Shown: in pieces, positions 15,617 to 25,085 of the stretch
How positions within the stretch are numbered: the stretch's first letter is position 1
Layout of the letters: every line of letters starts with the position of its first letter
Assembly: GCA_016342715.1 (NCBI GenBank)
Contig: JAEINW010000030.1
Span: forward strand, 1 to 33,254
From: Salinivirgaceae bacterium
Lineage (GTDB): Bacteria; Bacteroidota; Bacteroidia; Bacteroidales; SZUA-534
Length of the DNA stretch: 33,254 bases
Direction: 5' to 3'
Notes under the pieces: generated by a model
Seen by the model: the letters and a program-made list of their open reading frames with translations, nothing else
What the model was told of the DNA's origin: nothing
Database searches by the model: none
Translations under genes and position numbers: made by a program

Positions 15617-18600
15617 ATGAAAAACATAAGTACTACATTATTATGCATTTTTACCTCGGTTGTAATTGGCAATGCACAACAAATAAATATTGATAAAATT
15701 GATTTAATGCCCAATATTCCTAATCCTATGGAAATTCAAGATTGGAAGAGTGTTACATCGGCCTATGATTCATTGGTATTTTCATCATTAAACCAAGGAA
15801 CTTACCTACCATTAGTTAGTAATTGGGAAAGCGGCATTGTTATAACTAATGAACCTACATTTGGACTCCCAAGTTATGTGGGCAGCGAAATGCCAACTCG
15901 TGGTGAAGCTATTAATATGATACCCGCTTTAATAAGCGCTTCATTAATTGGTATTGACAAAACAAATCAATTCGGAAAAAATTGGGTTGAAATGATTCGT
16001 GATTTTTTTAATCCCGATCAAGGGGTCTATGTCAATAATCCCGGTGGAAAAACAGGAAGTGATTGGTGGTATGATACTATGTGTAACATTTTCTTTTATC
16101 AGTTAAAAAGTCTTTACCCTGAAACATTAGAATTCAATACTCAATTCCGCAGCATTGCTGATAGTTGGCTAGAGGCGGTTGTTGCAATGGGAGGCAGTGC
16201 AACACCATGGCAAGTACCCTATATGAATTATAGAGCCTGGAATTTGGAAACTATGGAACCTCTTGATGAGGGTGTTATAGAACCTGAAGCAGCCGGAGCA
16301 ATTGGTTGGATACTCTATAATGCATTTGTAGAAACTGGTGAAGATAAATATAGAATTGGCGCAGAATGGTGTATCGAATTTTTAAACAGTTTAGATGAAA
16401 ATCCAAGTTACGAATTGCAACTTCCTTATGGAATATATACTGCGGCAAGAATGAACGCTGAACTTAATACAAACTATGATATTGAAAAGATGGTTAATTG
16501 GTCGTTTGATATTGGTCCATTGCGAGAGTGGGGATGCATAATTGGAACCTGGAACGGCAATGATGTATCGGGACTAATTGGTGAAGCCGAAGCTTCATAT
16601 CCTGACTATGCCTTTTTTATGAATGGTGCAGAGCAATTTGGAGCTTTGGTTCCAATGGTGCGTTACGACGACCGCTTTGCACGTGCCATTGGAAAATGGG
16701 CACTAAACCTTACCAATGCATCACGTCTGTTTTACAGTGCATATCATGATGCCGAGCACCAAGATAATAAAGATTGGATTAGCCAATACGATACAAAAGG
16801 AGGTATGGCTTATGAAGCTTTAAAAGAAAGTAAAAATGGAATAGAAGGTTACGCTACAGGTGATGCTATGGGCGGTGGATGGGCAGAAACTAACCTTTGC
16901 CTTTATGGATCATCTCATGCCGGTATTTTTGGAGGAATAATTTCCGAGGTTCATAACAGCAACATACTTCAGCTCGACCTACTTAAAACAGATTATTATG
17001 GTGCTGAAGCGTATCCATCATTTCTATTTTTCAACCCACTTAATACATCATCAAATATTCAGATGACTCTTCCTACTGGGACTTGGAATATTTACGATGC
17101 AACACAAAACACGGTGCTTAATACTACCGTTTCCAATTCAACAACAATAACACTCACCACAGATGAAGGTACAATTATAGTACTTGTACCGAGCGATAAA
17201 CCAATTGAACATATTGGTCAAAAAAGTTTGGCTGGTGGTATTGTAATTGATTATAACAATGGACAAGTACAAGACTCAAAATTACCAAGATTAAAAACAA
17301 TTGCTGCTGAAGACACCTTGGTTGAATTTGGTTCACTTACTAAAATATATTGTACCGTTGATCAAGAAATTGAACAAACGCTGCAATACCAATGGCTTAT
17401 TGATGGAATAGTTATTACCACTGAGACTAAAGATAGCATGGTATTTTTAGCCGGCAATATCGAAAAACAGTCAATAATTAAATGCATTGTTAGCGAAACA
17501 AACGGATGGACAGATTCGGCATCTTTAAAAATTACAACTATAAATGCGGTTCCAATTGCACCAAAAATTAATTCTATTGAGGCTGAACCAAGAAAAATAG
17601 AACCCTCTGCTTCATCGACCTTTACTACTTATGCAACAGATTTGAATAATGACTCATTGAGTTATCTGTGGTTCAACATAAGTGGAGATATCATTGGCAA
17701 CACGCCTTCAATTATTTGGAATGCACCATTAGAAGAAGGAATATATAGCTTTAGCTGTAAAGTAACTGATACTGATCTACTGTATGATATAGCATCTATA
17801 GATATTCTTGTACGAAGAGAACAAGAACAGGCTGTTCTTGTTGCTGATTACCCTTTAAATGGAAATGCCAGAGATATTTCAATAAACAAGAATCATGGTA
17901 TTGCACAATATGTTGAATACTATGGCGAACCTGATGCTTTTTTGGGTAAATCTGCTTTTTTGAACAACGGCCAGTCACTAATACGCATTCCTAATAATAC
18001 AGAACAACAAGGAAATACTGCTTTAGCAATTGCTTTCGCCTTCAAAATCGATAATATTCCAAGCAATGAGGCATTTATAATCTCGCACGGCAGTTGGCAA
18101 GAACGTTGGAAATTTTCGATTTCAGATGGAAAGCTTCGCTTTACTATGAAAACTACTTCAAAAACAGTAGATATAGACAGTGATCTATTGGAAACAAATA
18201 AATGGTATGAAGTTGTTGGTCAATATTCTGGGACTGAACTTGAACTTTATATGAACAAGAAACTAGTCGTATTTAATACATTAGTTGGAGAAATTTCAAA
18301 TACACCAAAAGATATTTCGGTAGGCCAAATGTTACCCAACGATTTCAACTATCCTTTTTCAGGATATATTGATAATTTGCTAATTTTTACTGGTACTCTG
18401 ACAAATCAAGAGATTGATACAATACATGAAATTTATGATAGTATTCGTTTAATTGCTAATTCTGAACAGATTATTTGCTATCCAAATCCAGCAAACGATC
18501 AAATCAATCTAATATTTCCAAAACATAGTGTAACAAAAGCCAATATTTCAATCTATTCAATAAGTGGGCAATGCATTTACAAAGAATTAATCGCTATTTT

Positions 18601-18721
18601 AGATGAGTCGACAAATTATTCAATTAATATATCGCAACTAAAATCGGGAGTATATTTTCTTAAAACTAATATAAATAACGAAAGCTACGCAGCAAAAATA
18701 ATTAAAATACATGCCCCATAA
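15617..18721 (+). CDS. T9SS-secreted multidomain paralog of the PUL lipoprotein, with LamG module
   Basis: A 1034-residue exported protein. A signal peptide (about 1-20, ending GNA-Q) is followed by an uncharacterised N-terminal domain (about 25-550) sharing ordered blocks with the 571-residue lipoprotein: EAIN, GIDKTNQ, DWWYD, TAARMNAE, NWSFD, YAFFMN, LVPMVRYD, IGKW, RLFY, YGSSHAGIFGG and TDYYGAEAYP. Then come two Ig/PKD-like beta domains (about 558-640 and 645-735), a LamG lectin domain (about 741-942), and a type IX secretion type-A sorting domain (about 949-1034) with YPNPANDQINL, IYSISGQ and LKSGVYFLK. So the protein should be exported through T9SS and attached to the surface or released. 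The N-terminal domain probably acts on the PUL glycan and LamG binds it, but catalysis is inferred. It is divergent from the main operon and 121 nt ahead of the regulator gene. Confidence 0.93.
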   Translation: MKNISTTLLCIFTSVVIGNAQQINIDKIDLMPNIPNPMEIQDWKSVTSAYDSLVFSSLNQGTYLPLVSNWESGIVITNEPTFGLPSYVGSEMPTRGEAINMIPALISASLIGIDKTNQFGKNWVEMIRDFFNPDQGVYVNNPGGKTGSDWWYDTMCNIFFYQLKSLYPETLEFNTQFRSIADSWLEAVVAMGGSATPWQVPYMNYRAWNLETMEPLDEGVIEPEAAGAIGWILYNAFVETGEDKYRIGAEWCIEFLNSLDENPSYELQLPYGIYTAARMNAELNTNYDIEKMVNWSFDIGPLREWGCIIGTWNGNDVSGLIGEAEASYPDYAFFMNGAEQFGALVPMVRYDDRFARAIGKWALNLTNASRLFYSAYHDAEHQDNKDWISQYDTKGGMAYEALKESKNGIEGYATGDAMGGGWAETNLCLYGSSHAGIFGGIISEVHNSNILQLDLLKTDYYGAEAYPSFLFFNPLNTSSNIQMTLPTGTWNIYDATQNTVLNTTVSNSTTITLTTDEGTIIVLVPSDKPIEHIGQKSLAGGIVIDYNNGQVQDSKLPRLKTIAAEDTLVEFGSLTKIYCTVDQEIEQTLQYQWLIDGIVITTETKDSMVFLAGNIEKQSIIKCIVSETNGWTDSASLKITTINAVPIAPKINSIEAEPRKIEPSASSTFTTYATDLNNDSLSYLWFNISGDIIGNTPSIIWNAPLEEGIYSFSCKVTDTDLLYDIASIDILVRREQEQAVLVADYPLNGNARDISINKNHGIAQYVEYYGEPDAFLGKSAFLNNGQSLIRIPNNTEQQGNTALAIAFAFKIDNIPSNEAFIISHGSWQERWKFSISDGKLRFTMKTTSKTVDIDSDLLETNKWYEVVGQYSGTELELYMNKKLVVFNTLVGEISNTPKDISVGQMLPNDFNYPFSGYIDNLLIFTGTLTNQEIDTIHEIYDSIRLIANSEQIICYPNPANDQINLIFPKHSVTKANISIYSISGQCIYKELIAILDESTNYSINISQLKSGVYFLKTNINNESYAAKIIKIHAP

Positions 18722-18842
18722 TATTCCTTTCCTTTTAAGCACTTTTCATTTTATCGATATTCTATTTTATTAATCGTAGAAATAGCGCTAAATTTATTGA
18801 AAAAACAACTTAAATATGCTGCTTCAGTTGATATGTAAAATA

Positions 18843-21800
18843 ATGAAATTAAGCCTATTATTGTTATTTATAATCATAGCTCCACTATTATATGCTTATG
18901 AAAATACTGGTGTGCAACACGAAAATATTGGCAACAACAATGGCCTTTCAAATAGTGCCGTAACATTAACCTACGAAGATTCAAGAGCTTACGTATGGTT
19001 TGGAACTTGGGATGGATTAAATAGGTACGATGGAAGTGAAATTGTAGTTTTTAAACCAAATCCATTAAAAGAAGGGTTTATTAGTAATAATATAATAAGA
19101 GATATATTTGAAGATGCAAACAATAATCTATGGGTAGTTACAGAAAATGGCATTAATCGCTATAACTATGCCAACGATAGTTTCGAGGCACATCTTGTTG
19201 ATTTTAATACCAAAGAATATAAAGAGAATCAGTACATAGCCAAAGCATCCTACGATGGCTCCATTTATTGTTTAATTAAGGAAATTGGTTTTTATAAGTA
19301 TAATACTGAAAACAAGAGTTTTGATAATTTACGTAGCTCTACCAGCAAAGGCATTATAAATTTCTTTATCGACGATAATAACAATGCTTTTTTTATTTCT
19401 AAAAATGGAATAGTCGAGCATTATTTATTAAACCCCTATAGCCTTATTAAAGAGTATAATTTAAACCAAACCATTAATGCAGAAAATACATGGCTAATTG
19501 AAAACAATTTAATACACTATCTTGCTTATTCTCCAGAACTTGGTATAATAAACTTTCTTTCCATTGAGAATTCAAATGTCATACAAATAAATTTACCTTC
19601 AAGCCTAATGCTTGCTACAACAATAAAAGCTTCTAAAAGCAGCAATAAATACTGGATTGGATGCGATAATGGCGAAATTATTAGCATTGAAAAGCTAACA
19701 TCGGAAAAGCCAATTATTAAGCAAATCTTTTTGGAAAAAATTTCGGAGCTCAACATTAAAATATGGGATATTTCTGAAACAAACCCAGACCTGTTATGGA
19801 TTGGAACAGACGGGAATGGCGTTCATAAATACTCATTTAACGGGAAACCATTTCACCGTTTAACTAAAGGCGATTTGACAAAAGGAAAGCTTTCACATAA
19901 TATAGTTAGGGCGATTACTGAAACTAAATATGGTGATTTTTTTATTGGAACACGAGGTGCTGGATTAAACAAGGTTAAGTTTGGCAAAAGCACTCAAGAA
20001 ATTAATATTAATAATGGCTTATCTAATAATGCCGTTTTATCGCTTGAAATTGACAAATATGAAAATATTTGGATTGGAACCGATGGAGAAGGAATTGATA
20101 TGCTCGATATAAAAAATGGAAAAATATACCACTTCCCCGATGATTTTTTAAATGCTCCAAACCTTAATTTCCGCTCCGTTTATGCTATTTGTTTAGATAC
20201 CTATGGTAATATTTGGATTGGCACAAGTGGATACGGAATTATACAACTATATATAGAGAAAAATAAAGATAATTGTTACACGGTTAAGCATTGGGAGCAG
20301 TTTAATACGAACACCCAAAATGGACTAATAAGCAATATAATATATGCTATTGAAGAAGGCGAACCAAATACTCTATGGATTGGCAGCAGAAGAGGCGGCC
20401 TTCAAAAATTCAATACATTAACAAAGAAATTTAATGCCTTACATATTAATGATAAAGAAATTCTTAATAACAACGATGTTCTTTCAATTTGCTACAATCA
20501 TAACCAGGAATTATGGGTAGGAACCAGTGGTGGGCTAAACCATATTAATTTATCAATAAATCCTTTAGAAGTAACTTATTATACCGAAAATACCAATTTA
20601 GCTAATAATACTATACATGCTATTGAACAAGATAAACTCGGTAATATATGGGTTAGCACAAACAAAGGCCTATGCAAAATTGATAGAGAAACAAATGTAA
20701 TTTCCAACTTTAATTCAACTGATGGATTAGGGAATTTAGAATATACTGATGGTGCCTCATTTCAAAGCATGAAATCAGGAAACATTTACTTTGGCGGTAT
20801 TAATGGGATAGACTGGTTTCACCCCGATTCAATTTTAATATCCCAACATTTTCCAAAGTTAGTAATTACTGATTTTTACATAAATCAAGAAAAACAAATA
20901 GCAGAAAAAAAAGGCTCGCCATTAACAAAGCACATTAGCGAAATCGACACGCTTTTATTAAGCCACAATCAAAACTTCTTTTCGTTCTCATTAACAACGC
21001 TTAACTTTCATAATAAAACAAAAACTGAGTACGCCTACATACTTGAAAATTTCTATCCTGAATGGATAAAAGTGAAAAATGGGCGAAATATTTCATTTAC
21101 AAACGTTCCTCCTGGTGAATACAACTTCAGAGTGCGCTGGACAAATGAAGATGGAATTTGGAATAAAGAAGAACATTCAATATTTATTAAAATTAAACCC
21201 GCTTGGTATCAAACCATATTAGCATATATATGTTATTTTATAGTAATATTATCACTTACAATCGTAGTATTTAGGTTTTATATTTGGCGCGAAAAAGAGA
21301 AAAACAAACTTGTTGTACAAGAAATTAAGTATCAAAAACTTGAGGAAATTAATCAATATAAGCTTCAATTTTTCACGAATATTGCTCACGAATTCAGAAC
21401 CCCGTTAACCTTAATTATGGCACCAGCTATTTCTCTGCTAGAAAAGTTTGAAAATAATTCAACTATAGGGCCAGCACTCAAAACAATACATAATAATTCA
21501 AAAAAACTAATTACACTTATTGCAGAATTAACCGACTTTAGAAAGATAGAGACTGGTAATAGACGACTGAGAATTCAATTTTCGAATCTGACTCAATCAA
21601 TATTAAAAATTACAGAGGTATTTTTACCATTTGCAGAACAAAATAATGTCAAACTTAAATTTAATAGTAAAATATCCGTGTCTGGTTGGTTTGATTCTAA
21701 TGTGATTGAAAAAATTATCACAAATTTAATTTCAAATGCAATAAAATATACGCCAAAAGGAGGTAGGGTTACCGTTAATATTGAGCAATCAGATAATAAT

Positions 21801-22925
21801 GCCATTATATCAGTTATTGATACAGGAATTGGTATGTCAAAAGAAGTACAAAAAAAAGTGTTCGATCGGTTTTTCTACCAATCAAGTGAATTACCAAAAT
21901 TAAAAGGAGCACCTGAAGGTTCTGGCGTAGGATTAGCACTAACAAAAAGTTTAATTGACTTACACCGAGGCACAATAGTACTTAAAAGTTCATTGGGAAA
22001 AGGCTCTATTTTTAAGCTTACAATCCCCATACATAAAGACCTTTTCAAAGAGGATGAAATAATTGAATCTGAAAATCTTTCGCCAATATCAAATGACCCT
22101 TGTTTAGAATTTATCCCTGAAACATCTTCAAAAAAAATATTAACTCTACCGTCAAATAGTATAAAAATACTTATTGTTGATGATAACTGTCAAATAAGAG
22201 AATTATTAAAAGATGTATTAGCCGAATATAACATCTTAGAAGCTGAAGATGGACAAGATGCTGTGTCGATACTTTGCGCAGAACATATTGACATAGTAAT
22301 TAGTGATGTTATAATGCCAATCATGGATGGACTTGAACTTTGCCGCTACATTAAACAAAACTTTGATACTTGTCATATACCAGTTATACTATTAACCGCA
22401 AAAGGAAGTGTTGAGCACCGAATTGAAGGTATTGAAGAAGGTGCAGACAGCTATATCCCAAAACCTTTTGATCCACGACATTTAAGAGCTCGTGTTTATC
22501 AATTAATTGAATCAAGAAATAAACTTCGTCAAACCATAGCAAATGAAGGATTTATTCCAACCGAGCTTATTGCAGATTATGATACTCGAGATTCTAAATT
22601 TATTAAATCACTAAATCAATTTATTAATAAAAACATAGATGTTGCTGAATTGAACTCTGAATCGATGATGCAAGAATTGTCAGTTAGCAAAACTCAATTA
22701 TACCGAAAGGTAAAGGCACTCACAGACCTAACTCCTCATGGTTACCTAAAAAGAATTAGAATTAAATCTGCATTGCAATTATTAGAAACTACTGATTTAA
22801 GTGTTTCTGAAATAATTGATAAAACGGGATTCAATAACCGAACTTATTTCTATCGTACATTTAAAGAAGAGTTTGGAACCTCACCTAAAGAATACATTAA
22901 AAAGTCTAATTCAAATAATATTTAA
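18843..22925 (+). CDS. Hybrid two-component system sensor/regulator (HTCS) of the PUL
   Basis: A single protein combining sensor kinase and response regulator, which senses glycan fragments in the periplasm and activates PUL genes. From the start at 18843 (1360 residues): signal peptide (1-18); two-component propeller repeats with recurring WIGT/NIWIGT motifs (about 25-690); a Y_Y_Y domain (about 700-780); one membrane helix (about 790-812); HisKA with FFTNIAHEFRTPL and phospho-acceptor His849; HATPase with NLISNAIKY, DTGIGM and GSGVGLAL; receiver domain with phospho-acceptor Asp1155 in ISDVIMP and Lys in KPF; and a C-terminal AraC helix-turn-helix (about 1255-1355, ending FGTSPKEYIKK). An in-frame ATG at 18816 would add nine residues; 18843 gives a clean signal peptide. 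All phosphorelay residues are present, so it appears functional. Confidence 0.96.
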   Translation: MKLSLLLLFIIIAPLLYAYENTGVQHENIGNNNGLSNSAVTLTYEDSRAYVWFGTWDGLNRYDGSEIVVFKPNPLKEGFISNNIIRDIFEDANNNLWVVTENGINRYNYANDSFEAHLVDFNTKEYKENQYIAKASYDGSIYCLIKEIGFYKYNTENKSFDNLRSSTSKGIINFFIDDNNNAFFISKNGIVEHYLLNPYSLIKEYNLNQTINAENTWLIENNLIHYLAYSPELGIINFLSIENSNVIQINLPSSLMLATTIKASKSSNKYWIGCDNGEIISIEKLTSEKPIIKQIFLEKISELNIKIWDISETNPDLLWIGTDGNGVHKYSFNGKPFHRLTKGDLTKGKLSHNIVRAITETKYGDFFIGTRGAGLNKVKFGKSTQEININNGLSNNAVLSLEIDKYENIWIGTDGEGIDMLDIKNGKIYHFPDDFLNAPNLNFRSVYAICLDTYGNIWIGTSGYGIIQLYIEKNKDNCYTVKHWEQFNTNTQNGLISNIIYAIEEGEPNTLWIGSRRGGLQKFNTLTKKFNALHINDKEILNNNDVLSICYNHNQELWVGTSGGLNHINLSINPLEVTYYTENTNLANNTIHAIEQDKLGNIWVSTNKGLCKIDRETNVISNFNSTDGLGNLEYTDGASFQSMKSGNIYFGGINGIDWFHPDSILISQHFPKLVITDFYINQEKQIAEKKGSPLTKHISEIDTLLLSHNQNFFSFSLTTLNFHNKTKTEYAYILENFYPEWIKVKNGRNISFTNVPPGEYNFRVRWTNEDGIWNKEEHSIFIKIKPAWYQTILAYICYFIVILSLTIVVFRFYIWREKEKNKLVVQEIKYQKLEEINQYKLQFFTNIAHEFRTPLTLIMAPAISLLEKFENNSTIGPALKTIHNNSKKLITLIAELTDFRKIETGNRRLRIQFSNLTQSILKITEVFLPFAEQNNVKLKFNSKISVSGWFDSNVIEKIITNLISNAIKYTPKGGRVTVNIEQSDNNAIISVIDTGIGMSKEVQKKVFDRFFYQSSELPKLKGAPEGSGVGLALTKSLIDLHRGTIVLKSSLGKGSIFKLTIPIHKDLFKEDEIIESENLSPISNDPCLEFIPETSSKKILTLPSNSIKILIVDDNCQIRELLKDVLAEYNILEAEDGQDAVSILCAEHIDIVISDVIMPIMDGLELCRYIKQNFDTCHIPVILLTAKGSVEHRIEGIEEGADSYIPKPFDPRHLRARVYQLIESRNKLRQTIANEGFIPTELIADYDTRDSKFIKSLNQFINKNIDVAELNSESMMQELSVSKTQLYRKVKALTDLTPHGYLKRIRIKSALQLLETTDLSVSEIIDKTGFNNRTYFYRTFKEEFGTSPKEYIKKSNSNNI

Positions 22926-23019
22926 TTGAGCAACTCAGCAAGCTAATTTCCCAGCATATTTGCTTTTATTAGAAAAATAATATTTCCTATCAAACATAAT
23001 TGTAAGAAAGGCACCTGTG

Positions 23020-23772
23020 TTACACCCCATATTTTTCCTTTAATGGGGCATTAATAACCTCATGAAGTTTCGTCTGCAAGGCTTCAGTATCTTTTCTTGT
23101 TAGTCCCGCAGTTGAAATTAAAGGGTGAATGATTACCTCAGCAATACCAGGGCTTGCTTTTCCTTTAAACAGGCCACTACGTTGCAATCTTTTCCAATTG
23201 GTTGTTTGTGTGACTGGTAAAATAGGTATTTGCTTTTGAATGGCAATAGCTACTGCCCCTGCTTTAAATTCACCCAATTTAGGAGCATCTATAGGAATGG
23301 TTCCCTCAGGCAAAATTACCAAAGGATGTTTATTATCAATAACTTCCATCATTTTTTTAAAACTTTTTAAAGCTCCCATTTTATTGTGCCGGTCAACTAA
23401 AATATTCATGCCCGAAGTATAAAAGATATGGAATAAGGGCCATTTCTCAATTTCCTTTTTCCCCGTAAAAACAAAGTATTGTGGAAATATAGCATACAAG
23501 GTAGCCGGGTCGATAAATGAACTATGATTTGAACATATTAAAAAAGGTTGATCTTTAATTATATTTTCTCTCCCCTTCACACGCATAAATATTCCTGAAC
23601 CATATAACCAAACTCTGGCGTATACTTTTATTACTTTAAATGCCTTTGGAAATCTTTCTTCTTTTGACAGAAGAAATTTAAAAATTGGAAAAAATATAAT
23701 TAGAGATAATACAAAATATAACAGAAAATAAATTTTGTAAATTATGCGCAGTGGAAATAAAATTATATTCAT
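23020..23772 (-). CDS. plsC: 1-acyl-sn-glycerol-3-phosphate acyltransferase family protein
   Basis: A membrane-associated acyltransferase that adds an acyl chain to lysophosphatidic acid (or a related lysolipid) in phospholipid synthesis. The 250-residue protein has one or two N-terminal hydrophobic segments (about 8-35). The family catalytic motif is NHSSFID, with His83 and Asp88, and the substrate motif is LPEGT (154-158), followed by KAGAVAIA. Length is normal. It is convergent with the HTCS gene (94-bp gap without a strong terminator) and separated by 220 bp from the next gene upstream. A -7-like TACTTTTG on the minus strand (23871 down to 23864) has no matching -33 and is only a weak promoter candidate. 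Other lysolipid acyltransferases of the same family cannot be ruled out. Confidence 0.9.
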   Translation of the reverse strand: MNIILFPLRIIYKIYFLLYFVLSLIIFFPIFKFLLSKEERFPKAFKVIKVYARVWLYGSGIFMRVKGRENIIKDQPFLICSNHSSFIDPATLYAIFPQYFVFTGKKEIEKWPLFHIFYTSGMNILVDRHNKMGALKSFKKMMEVIDNKHPLVILPEGTIPIDAPKLGEFKAGAVAIAIQKQIPILPVTQTTNWKRLQRSGLFKGKASPGIAEVIIHPLISTAGLTRKDTEALQTKLHEVINAPLKEKYGV

Positions 23773-23992
23773 TCGTAACTATTAAAATTAATTAAAAATA
23801 AAATACCGTGGACAAGCTAAAAATTTTCATTAAACAGCATAAATATGCTATTAACATCCACAGCAAAAGTAAACATAACATTTTATTATTACTAGAAAAA
23901 AAAAGAGAAGATGCCTGCAAGTTAAACCATATCATTTCGTGCAAATTTAAATAGCCTTGAAATAAACATACATTAACTTATTCTAAAGCCTT

Positions 23993-25000
23993 TTACTTGG
24001 TTCTCATTTCCTTAATAATATCAGAACTTATCCAATAAATATCAGAACTACCGTTTCCGGGAACTGCGGCTAATTCTAATAATTCTGAAATACGATATCC
24101 CGGATTAATTTCTGGTTTATCCAATGCTTTTTTCGACGATCCAAAAAACAAATACTTACCATCGTTTGAAACACTAGCCGAAGTTGCTCTTATTCCGGGA
24201 AAGTTCACCCGCTTATCAAAAGGAAGCAAATCGCCCCATTCATCATTTTCAGTTCTGAAAGCAACACAATATAAAGCATTATTTACATCAGAAAAACCTT
24301 GAGCACAGCTTACAATAAAACTTTCATCGGCAGCTACAAAGGCATTATATACAGCTAGATTCGAGTCGTTTTTAAATCGTATAACCTCAGGCTCTATGTA
24401 TTTACCGTTTACTTTTTTCGATCTAAAAACTGAAGTTTTATTATCAGGTAAATTTCTTGTAAAATATAAGGTTCCATCTCTTGTTACCGAAGGAAAAAAT
24501 TCGCCATCAAGCGTATTAACCATCTCACTCAAATTGTAGGGTTCCGACCATCCTTTTTCAGTTTTATCCATGGCCCAAATATCCTGATAAAACCAACCCG
24601 TTTTTGCTTCCTGCCCTTTTTGCGGGCGAGTAGATAAAAACATCAATTGCTTTCCATCTGGTGTAATATGTGCTTCGTAATCAAACCAATCTTCACTGCC
24701 CGAAAAACCAGCAACAGCAGGTTCTGTCCAAATACCATTTTCTAATTTCGAAGTCATAATAAAATTATAACCACGACTTGATATTGAGAAAAACAATTCA
24801 TCACCTTTGGGAGCTATTGTAAAATCACGAGTGTACATTCCTGTTGAAACTATGTTTGGTGCAAACAACACAGCAAGAGAATCTGGAGGTGTTTGCCCCA
24901 AATAAGATCCTTTTAATATTGAAAAAGATGCTTTTTCAATCCGACAGCAATTGCTAAATAATAATAGAATGAATGCAAAAATTAATGAATTCTTAACCAT
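23993..25000 (-). CDS. PD40/TolB-like beta-propeller lipoprotein
   Basis: A 335-residue protein with a lipoprotein leader ending in FSNCC (Cys18 or Cys19). Repeated WD40-like PD40 blades are recognisable from phrases such as TIAPKGDELFFS, HITPDGKQLMFLS, SVTRDGTLYFT and SVSNDGKYLFFGS. Such propellers occur in periplasmic or outer-membrane-anchored proteins that bind peptides or sugars; TolB and OmpA-fused PD40 proteins are relatives. There is no catalytic motif and the role is unknown. It lies 85 nt downstream of the butyrate kinase gene on the same strand, so it may share that transcript, but nothing in it suggests a metabolic link. Confidence 0.85.
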   Translation of the reverse strand: MVKNSLIFAFILLLFSNCCRIEKASFSILKGSYLGQTPPDSLAVLFAPNIVSTGMYTRDFTIAPKGDELFFSISSRGYNFIMTSKLENGIWTEPAVAGFSGSEDWFDYEAHITPDGKQLMFLSTRPQKGQEAKTGWFYQDIWAMDKTEKGWSEPYNLSEMVNTLDGEFFPSVTRDGTLYFTRNLPDNKTSVFRSKKVNGKYIEPEVIRFKNDSNLAVYNAFVAADESFIVSCAQGFSDVNNALYCVAFRTENDEWGDLLPFDKRVNFPGIRATSASVSNDGKYLFFGSSKKALDKPEINPGYRISELLELAAVPGNGSSDIYWISSDIIKEMRTK

Positions 25001-25085
25001 AGCGATAGGTATTTGATTTATAAAACAATAACACCACTTCTTTTAAATTAATTTGTTACACATTATCAAAGAGCTTACTATTATG

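Noticed and set aside
22926-23019. Bidirectional terminator between HTCS and plsC
   Set aside because: Only a five-pair stem (AGCAA/TTGCT) with a long loop was found, too weak to call.
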